In this document: positions 7,623-11,088 of the stretch, piece by piece
Layout: the number at the start of each line of letters is the position of its first letter
How positions within the stretch are numbered: the stretch's first letter is position 1
NCBI GenBank assembly: GCA_025450375.1
Contig: JANWHO010000295.1
Coordinates: 1-11,088, forward strand
Direction of reading: 5' to 3'
Source: Chloroflexota bacterium
GTDB taxonomy: Bacteria; Chloroflexota; UBA5177; JANWHV01
Length of the DNA stretch: 11,088 nucleotides
Position numbers and translations under genes: made by a program
The notes under the pieces: model-generated
What the model saw: only the letters and a program-made list of their open reading frames with translations
What the model was told of the DNA's origin: nothing
Database searches by the model: none

Positions 7623-7664
7623 GCAACTGTCAGGGGCAACTGTACGAGTTGTCAGTGGTACGAC
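7623..7664 (-). repeat. Copy B of the inverted regulatory-type element
   Basis: This matches copy A (4580-4620) in the opposite orientation. On the plus strand GGCAACTGT occurs twice in direct repeat, 13 bases apart, and a third related half-site, GTTGTCAG, follows at 7648-7655. It lies about 180 bp before the small protein gene. It has the same orientation relative to that gene as copy A has to the HAF gene, which suggests a shared regulator. No terminal inverted repeats or transposase go with it, so it is not read as an insertion sequence end. Confidence 0.65.
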
Positions 7665-7689
7665 CATGCCACGCCCCCCATGATAGAGC

Positions 7690-7792
7690 GGGCTGGGGAT
7701 TGGAAGTGCTGCCTGCCGCGGAGAGGAGGAGCAGCGGCTGTAGAAGCACTAGGGATCGTCGGGACGAGCCGCCTACAGCCAGATCCCAGCCC
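7690..7792 (+). other. Self-complementary 5' leader upstream of the small protein gene
   Basis: GGGCTGGG (7690-7697) pairs perfectly with CCCAGCCC (7785-7792). Inside it, GGCTGTAG (7736-7743) pairs with CTACAGCC (7773-7780), and TCGT/ACGA (7756-7759 with 7764-7767) can form a small apical stem. GCGGCT near 7734 could pair with AGCCGC near 7767 as an alternative. The leader ends about 50 bases before the start codon. I do not recognise a known riboswitch. It may be a cis-acting RNA or a chance fold of GC-rich DNA. Confidence 0.35.
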
Positions 7793-7845
7793 GAGGCAGC
7801 GGCAGCGCTTACTGCCAGACAATGAGACTGAAGAGGAGAGCAACC

Positions 7846-8298
7846 ATGCGCGAGATTATCTATGCCATGCAGTTTACCGGGCGCGCGGCGCCCAAGGATG
7901 CGGCAACGCCTACGGTCCTCAAGGCCACGACTACCGCCCCCAGCTGCAGTCTCACCAGTACCGCCGGGCCCGAGGGTATACGCGGCTCCCTGCAACGCGT
8001 GGCGGGCGCCGAAGCGACGTTCGAGTCAGAGGTGGTGTTTAGCGACGCAAGCACCTTCCAGGAGAGCGGGACCATCGCCTTTGGGCAGAACGGCCATCGC
8101 CTGCGCTTCAGCACCATCGGCCAGGGCTACCTTGGCCCCAGCGCCGATCCTACCCGCAAGCACGGGACGGTGATGTGGAAAGTGGATGAGGGCGAGGGGC
8201 AGTTCGCCGGGGCCAGCGGCCTAATCACCTCCAACTTCTTCGTTAGCGACACGGGAGAAGTTACCGACCACCACTTCGGGGTGATCTTTGTGCGGTAG
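7846..8298 (+). CDS. Small single-domain protein, possible allene-oxide-cyclase-like barrel, function unknown
   Basis: This 150-residue protein starts at the ATG after GAGGAG at about 7-base spacing; a frame starting 8 codons earlier has no better site. It has no signal peptide or membrane segment. The sequence is rich in short beta strands with glycine turns: ATFESEVVFSD, FQESGTIAFG, HRLRFSTIGQGYLGPSAD, GTVMWKVDEGEGQFAGASG, LITSNFFVSDTGEVTDHHFG and a final VIFVR. The 'GEGQFAGASGLITSNF...GEV' pattern recalls the beta-barrel of allene oxide cyclase-like and dirigent-like proteins, whose bacterial members are mostly uncharacterised. This family link is from memory of the pattern, not from a search. 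It lies downstream of the STAND regulator, behind the shared repeat and a structured leader, so it may be a target of that regulator. Confidence 0.8.
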   Translation: MREIIYAMQFTGRAAPKDAATPTVLKATTTAPSCSLTSTAGPEGIRGSLQRVAGAEATFESEVVFSDASTFQESGTIAFGQNGHRLRFSTIGQGYLGPSADPTRKHGTVMWKVDEGEGQFAGASGLITSNFFVSDTGEVTDHHFGVIFVR

Positions 8299-8370
8299 GA
8301 TGTTCCCCATCCCTTGAACAGTCCCTTCTTGCATGGCGAGAGCTGACGGCGTGGGTAGAAGATTGCCGGC

Positions 8371-8405
8371 CCCGATCCGCTCCCAGCGGAAGGGAGCGGA
8401 TCGGG
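8371..8405 (+). terminator. Perfect 14-bp hairpin between the small protein gene and the 305-residue gene
   Basis: CCCGATCCGCTCCC (8371-8384) and GGGAGCGGATCGGG (8392-8405) pair completely around the loop AGCGGAA. It begins 73 bases after one stop codon and ends 50 bases before the next start. There is no T-run on either strand. It may be a terminator of the type without a U-tract, an attenuator in the leader of the next gene, or a protein-binding palindrome. Confidence 0.6.
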
Positions 8406-8455
8406 ATAGACGAATCATCGCCATCGGATACGGCATCGTAAGAAAGAGACGCGAA

Positions 8456-9373
8456 ATGAACGACACAGCATGTGACCCGGCAGCCTTGCGCTATCGGGTC
8501 ATCGGAAACCGGCTCACCTGGCAGACATATCAGACGCGGGATCTCTGGGCACACATGCCCTGGCCATCAACGGCGTTAGTGGGCCGGCTGGACCATCCGG
8601 TAGTGCGACGCGCATGCATACCGGCGCTCACCCTGATGTCCTGGTGTACGGTGGCGCGCGTCTTGGCGCCTGAAGGCATGCTGCCGCAGTATCTCACCGC
8701 TCTGGCCCTGGCTCTGGGGATGAGCGGTGTGTGGACGCTCCTTGAACGGCATGTGGCTGCCCGGCACGGCACGGTGGTCGCGACCGAGCCCTCCTCAGCC
8801 GAAGGGTACGCGGCACACCCTGCTCTGACGCTGCCGGACATCAAACCGCCGCCCGAGCCGGGCACCGGCAAAGCCTTCGACGACGCGGTGCGCCGCGCCA
8901 TCACCCATCTCTCCGACCCTACCAGGCTTGCCGTCTCGCCCCTCTTGCGGCTTTCCAGTGTCACCGCCTGCCTCCACGAGCAGGGGCTGGACGATACTCC
9001 GCTCCAGCGGGTGGCCATCCTCAAGGCGGTGCTCATCGATCTGATAAACGGCCTTCGGCCCGAGCGCTGGACCGAAGGCTACACCAGCGCCGCGCATCGC
9101 TTCTACAACTGTCTATATTATCCCTACGTGCTGGGCATTACCCGCCGCTGTGCCCCGGCAGTGGTGCGGGATCTGCGGGAGCGGCGGGAACAGACGGGTG
9201 GCCCACATGGTGAGCAGGAGCAGGTGCTGGCCTGGCTCCTGCGGGTGGATGAGGACACCTACTACAAGTGGCAGCGTCGCGCCTCCGATACCCTCGCCCT
9301 TGTCTTGCGTGAGCGAGAGCACCTACTTGGCGGCAACATCCCGGCTGTCGTCAGTCACGTTGACGTGGCATAG
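8456..9373 (+). CDS. Unrecognised protein with hydrophobic N-terminal region and helical C-terminal module
   Basis: This 305-residue protein starts at the ATG at 8456, with a weak AAGAAAGAGA before it; extending to 8333 would put a 14-bp hairpin inside the gene, so the shorter form is preferred. Two hydrophobic stretches (about 52-70 and 76-96) may be membrane helices, followed by a Pro/Ala-rich linker (110-140). The rest is helical, with LSDPTRLAVSPLLRL (152-166), AHRFYNCLYYPYVLGITRR (213-231) and VDEDTYYKWQRRASDTLALV (264-283), then LREREHLL. In outline the last two resemble a helical HTH-like module I associate with regulators of this phylum ('RTYYR.qR.A...La..L.erE'), but I cannot confirm it. 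A membrane-bound regulator is therefore only a guess. Its end overlaps the convergent dehydrogenase gene by 19 bp. Confidence 0.8.
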   Translation: MNDTACDPAALRYRVIGNRLTWQTYQTRDLWAHMPWPSTALVGRLDHPVVRRACIPALTLMSWCTVARVLAPEGMLPQYLTALALALGMSGVWTLLERHVAARHGTVVATEPSSAEGYAAHPALTLPDIKPPPEPGTGKAFDDAVRRAITHLSDPTRLAVSPLLRLSSVTACLHEQGLDDTPLQRVAILKAVLIDLINGLRPERWTEGYTSAAHRFYNCLYYPYVLGITRRCAPAVVRDLRERREQTGGPHGEQEQVLAWLLRVDEDTYYKWQRRASDTLALVLREREHLLGGNIPAVVSHVDVA

Positions 9374-10725
9374 TCGGGTGCAACCCGGAAGAGTGCTTCC
9401 ATCTCTCGGCGCACGCGAACGGCCTCACTGGTCTCGTCCGTCCGCACGTCCCTCCACTTGACGATTTCCCCGACACGCAAGGCGTTAACCATTACGCATC
9501 GTTGCGCCAGTCCGATCGGCAAGCACCCATCGGCCAGCGAGTCGTTGGCCCGCATCAGGCGGCCATGGACCGTAAAGCCGCCTTCGCCGTCCAACTGCTC
9601 GCCCGGCCCAAGGTCACGTTTGGCTACCGCGACGACATCGCCTTGAAAGGTCTCCGGCGCCCCCGTGGCCTCGCGGCGGAGCGCGACCGAGGCCACGCTT
9701 ATCCCCAATTCCAGCCCGATCAGATGGGAGGGCCGGTAGAGCGCCGCATACTCCCCGGTGGCGTCCGTGATCAGCCCATACTGGCTAAAACAGTCTTTGA
9801 CATAGGCGGATCCGGCCGCAAAGGTGACGTACACCCCCCAGCGCAGGTCGTGCGCCACCGGCCGGCCATCGCGATGCAGGCTTGAGACCACTTCAAGCGT
9901 CCCAGCCTGCTCCAGAGTGCCGCCGGCGCTCCTGGGGCAACATACCTGGGGCAAATCGTATACGCTCGCGGGGGGAAATCGTAGGCCCTGCCGATCGGGA
10001 ATGAGGTCGGTAGCGTTCGCCACGGCCGCCATTTCAATCGCCGATTTGGTCCCGTCCAGAAAAGAATTGAACATCTTGGCGTTGAAGTCGCCCGTGGCGA
10101 TTTGTTCCTCGGTGAAGCCGTAGTAGCGCCACACGGTGTCGGGGGTGGAGGTGTGATACTCCGGCAGGTACTTCGTGCCCTTCCCGGCGCAGACCACGTC
10201 CATGCCAATCGTGCGCGCCCAATCCACCAGTTCACAGATCAGGCTCGGTTGGTCCCCATAGGCGAGCGAATAGACAATGCCGGCCGAGGCGGCCCGGCGG
10301 GCCAGGAGCGGCCCCGCCAGGGCGTCAGCCTCCACGTTCACCATGATCACGTCTCGTCCCTGGCGGCAGCAGAGGAGCGCGTGGTGGATGCCCGCCGCTG
10401 GGCTGCCGGTCGCCTCGATCACCAGATCAACCGCGTCGGAGGCGATCAGCTGCTCCGCGTTATCGGTAAGGTAGGTGCCGCCGCGCGCCAGGGCCGCCTC
10501 GAACGAAGGGGCCGCCACCTGCTCTGGCGGCCAACCGGTTCGACTCAGGGCCTCCCGCGCGCGCTCAATCGCCACATCGGCCACGCCCACCAGATGCACG
10601 CCGGGGGTTAGCCGCGCCTGGGCCAGGTACATGGAGCCGAACTTGCCGGCCCCGATCAGGCCCACCCGCACCGGGCGGTCCTCGGCGGCACGCGCGCCCA
10701 GCAGGCGGGACAGGCTCACGGGCAT
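9355..10725 (-). CDS. NAD(P)-dependent dehydrogenase with C-terminal SAF domain (COG4091-like, 'predicted homoserine dehydrogenase')
   Basis: This 456-residue protein has an N-terminal Rossmann fold: VGLIGAGKFGSMYLAQ (21-36) with the GxGxxG loop, acidic VADV (48-51) after the second strand, and VIEATGSP (102-109). Then come MVNVEAD (128-134), YGDQPS (156-161) and AGKGTKYLPEYH (180-191), conserved in this group. The C-terminal part (about 364-425, VVAVAKRDLGPGEQLDGEGG and LPIGLAQRC) is a SAF domain like that of sugar-acid dehydratases and antifreeze proteins. The group is annotated as homoserine dehydrogenase by similarity, but the true substrate is often a sugar acid or other catabolite, so I leave it open. 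The ATG at 10723-10725 has only GGGAG very close to it, so the start is moderately sure. It follows the amidohydrolase gene by 28 bp in an apparent operon. A second, decayed copy of its tail lies at 536-622. Confidence 0.88.
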   Translation of the reverse strand: MPVSLSRLLGARAAEDRPVRVGLIGAGKFGSMYLAQARLTPGVHLVGVADVAIERAREALSRTGWPPEQVAAPSFEAALARGGTYLTDNAEQLIASDAVDLVIEATGSPAAGIHHALLCCRQGRDVIMVNVEADALAGPLLARRAASAGIVYSLAYGDQPSLICELVDWARTIGMDVVCAGKGTKYLPEYHTSTPDTVWRYYGFTEEQIATGDFNAKMFNSFLDGTKSAIEMAAVANATDLIPDRQGLRFPPASVYDLPQVCCPRSAGGTLEQAGTLEVVSSLHRDGRPVAHDLRWGVYVTFAAGSAYVKDCFSQYGLITDATGEYAALYRPSHLIGLELGISVASVALRREATGAPETFQGDVVAVAKRDLGPGEQLDGEGGFTVHGRLMRANDSLADGCLPIGLAQRCVMVNALRVGEIVKWRDVRTDETSEAVRVRREMEALFRVAPDYATST

Positions 10726-10753
10726 TGCTCCCGCGACGGGCGCCGATTGCCCT

Positions 10754-11086
10754 TCACGCGGTAGACTCGCGTGTGCTGGTCGCCGCCGTCACCTGGGGTC
10801 GCGCGGGAAGAATCTGCTCGCCATAGCCCGGCTGGACCTGGATCGCCCCGTCGGCGTAGACGGTCCGACCGCGCACGATGGTCCGCTGGATCTTCCCGGT
10901 GAGCCGCATCCCATCATACGGGCTCCACTTGTTGTGGGAGAGGAACCGCGTCCCCTCCACCGTCCATTCCTGCTGGAGATTCGCCAACATCAGGTCGGCA
11001 TCGGCGCCCACCTGGATCACGCCTTTGCGGGGATACAGACCAAAGATGCGCGCGGCATTGGTGGAGAGGAGCGCGGCCGCCCGCGG
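10754..11086 (-). CDS. Dihydroorotase/hydantoinase/allantoinase-type amidohydrolase, 5' end cut by window edge
   Basis: The frame is open from the right edge to TGA at 10754-10756, giving 110 C-terminal residues. They begin LLSTNAARIFGLYPRKGVI, then QVGADADLMLANLQQEW, and later FLSHNKWSPYDGMRLTGKI and RTIVRGRTVYADGAI, ending in QPGYGEQILP and a variable tail. This is the typical C-terminal beta-sandwich end of cyclic amidohydrolases (dihydroorotase, D-hydantoinase, allantoinase), which open five- or six-membered cyclic amides at a metal centre. The metal-binding residues lie in the missing part, so the substrate cannot be assigned. The C-terminus resembles the allantoinase/hydantoinase side ('NKWSPY.G') more than the pyrimidine-pathway enzyme, by memory of the families. 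It is cotranscribed with the SAF dehydrogenase 28 bp downstream. Confidence 0.88.
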   Translation of the reverse strand, partial: PRAAALLSTNAARIFGLYPRKGVIQVGADADLMLANLQQEWTVEGTRFLSHNKWSPYDGMRLTGKIQRTIVRGRTVYADGAIQVQPGYGEQILPARPQVTAATSTRESTA

Positions 11087-11088
11087 CA

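Larger units (their letters stand above)
7491..7845. other. 355-bp non-coding region between the STAND regulator and the small protein gene
   Basis: No convincing gene lies here. From left to right it holds a terminator-like hairpin (7531-7551), a possible weak promoter (TTGGCC 7577-7582, 18-base spacer, CATACT 7601-7606), copy B of the inverted repeat (7623-7664), a self-complementary leader (7690-7792) and the ribosome binding site of the next gene (GAGGAG before 7846). The parts are ordered as in a regulated promoter with a long 5' leader. Confidence 0.55.

Noticed and set aside
4580..7664. Inverted elements as the ends of a transposon carrying the regulator
   Set aside because: There is no transposase, the copies are imperfect, no target-site duplication is visible, and each has repeated half-sites typical of binding sites.
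7523..7825. Plus-strand open frame of 100 codons in the non-coding region
   Set aside because: It lacks a ribosome binding site and a protein-like pattern, and it runs through the hairpin, the repeat element and the leader structure.
8333..8455. Upstream extension of the 305-residue gene
   Set aside because: It would encode an Arg-rich segment containing both arms of the 14-bp hairpin; the downstream ATG is more natural.

Overview
The window is GC-rich bacterial DNA of ordinary chromosomal type. A long XRE-HTH/NB-ARC-type ATPase/TPR regulator, a secreted HAF-repeat protein and a family 5 solute-binding protein, with good Shine-Dalgarno sites in front of most starts, fit a Chloroflexota (Thermomicrobia- or Ktedonobacteria-like) genome best. 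That assignment is an inference from gene content, not from a marker gene. I see no rRNA, tRNA, CRISPR array, insertion sequence or phage gene.

Left part, minus strand. A P-loop kinase-like ATPase runs off the left edge (2-496). Upstream of it on the same strand lies a short orphan piece that matches the C-terminus of the dehydrogenase at the other end of the window (536-622). Then come an extracellular solute-binding protein of the peptide/nickel class (635-2269), a small TPR protein (2342-2953) and a secreted seven-repeat HAF protein (3119-4438). The binding protein has no permease or ATPase genes beside it.

Middle, plus strand. A 289-bp divergent region separates the HAF gene from a 920-residue STAND-type regulator (4728-7490). 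Next is a 355-bp non-coding stretch with a terminator-like hairpin, a copy of a regulatory-looking repeat and a self-complementary leader. After it come a small single-domain protein (7846-8298), a perfect 14-bp hairpin, and a 305-residue unrecognised protein with a hydrophobic N-terminal part (8456-9373). The same ~42-bp element, in inverted orientation, sits on each side of the regulator gene. It therefore lies upstream of the regulator, the HAF gene and the small protein gene, so these three may be controlled together.

Right part, minus strand. The C-terminal part of a dihydroorotase/hydantoinase-type amidohydrolase enters from the right edge (10754-11086). It is followed 28 bp later by a SAF-domain NAD(P)-dependent dehydrogenase of the 'predicted homoserine dehydrogenase' group (9355-10725). 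The two look like an operon for breakdown of a cyclic amide or a related small molecule. The 3' end of the dehydrogenase overlaps the 305-residue gene by 19 bp tail to tail.

The most notable points are the orphan SAF-dehydrogenase tail next to the solute-binding protein gene, the inverted regulatory element around the STAND regulator, and the unrecognised genes downstream of that regulator. I did not find a clearly new multi-gene system. The regulator, shared element and two downstream genes are the best candidate for one.
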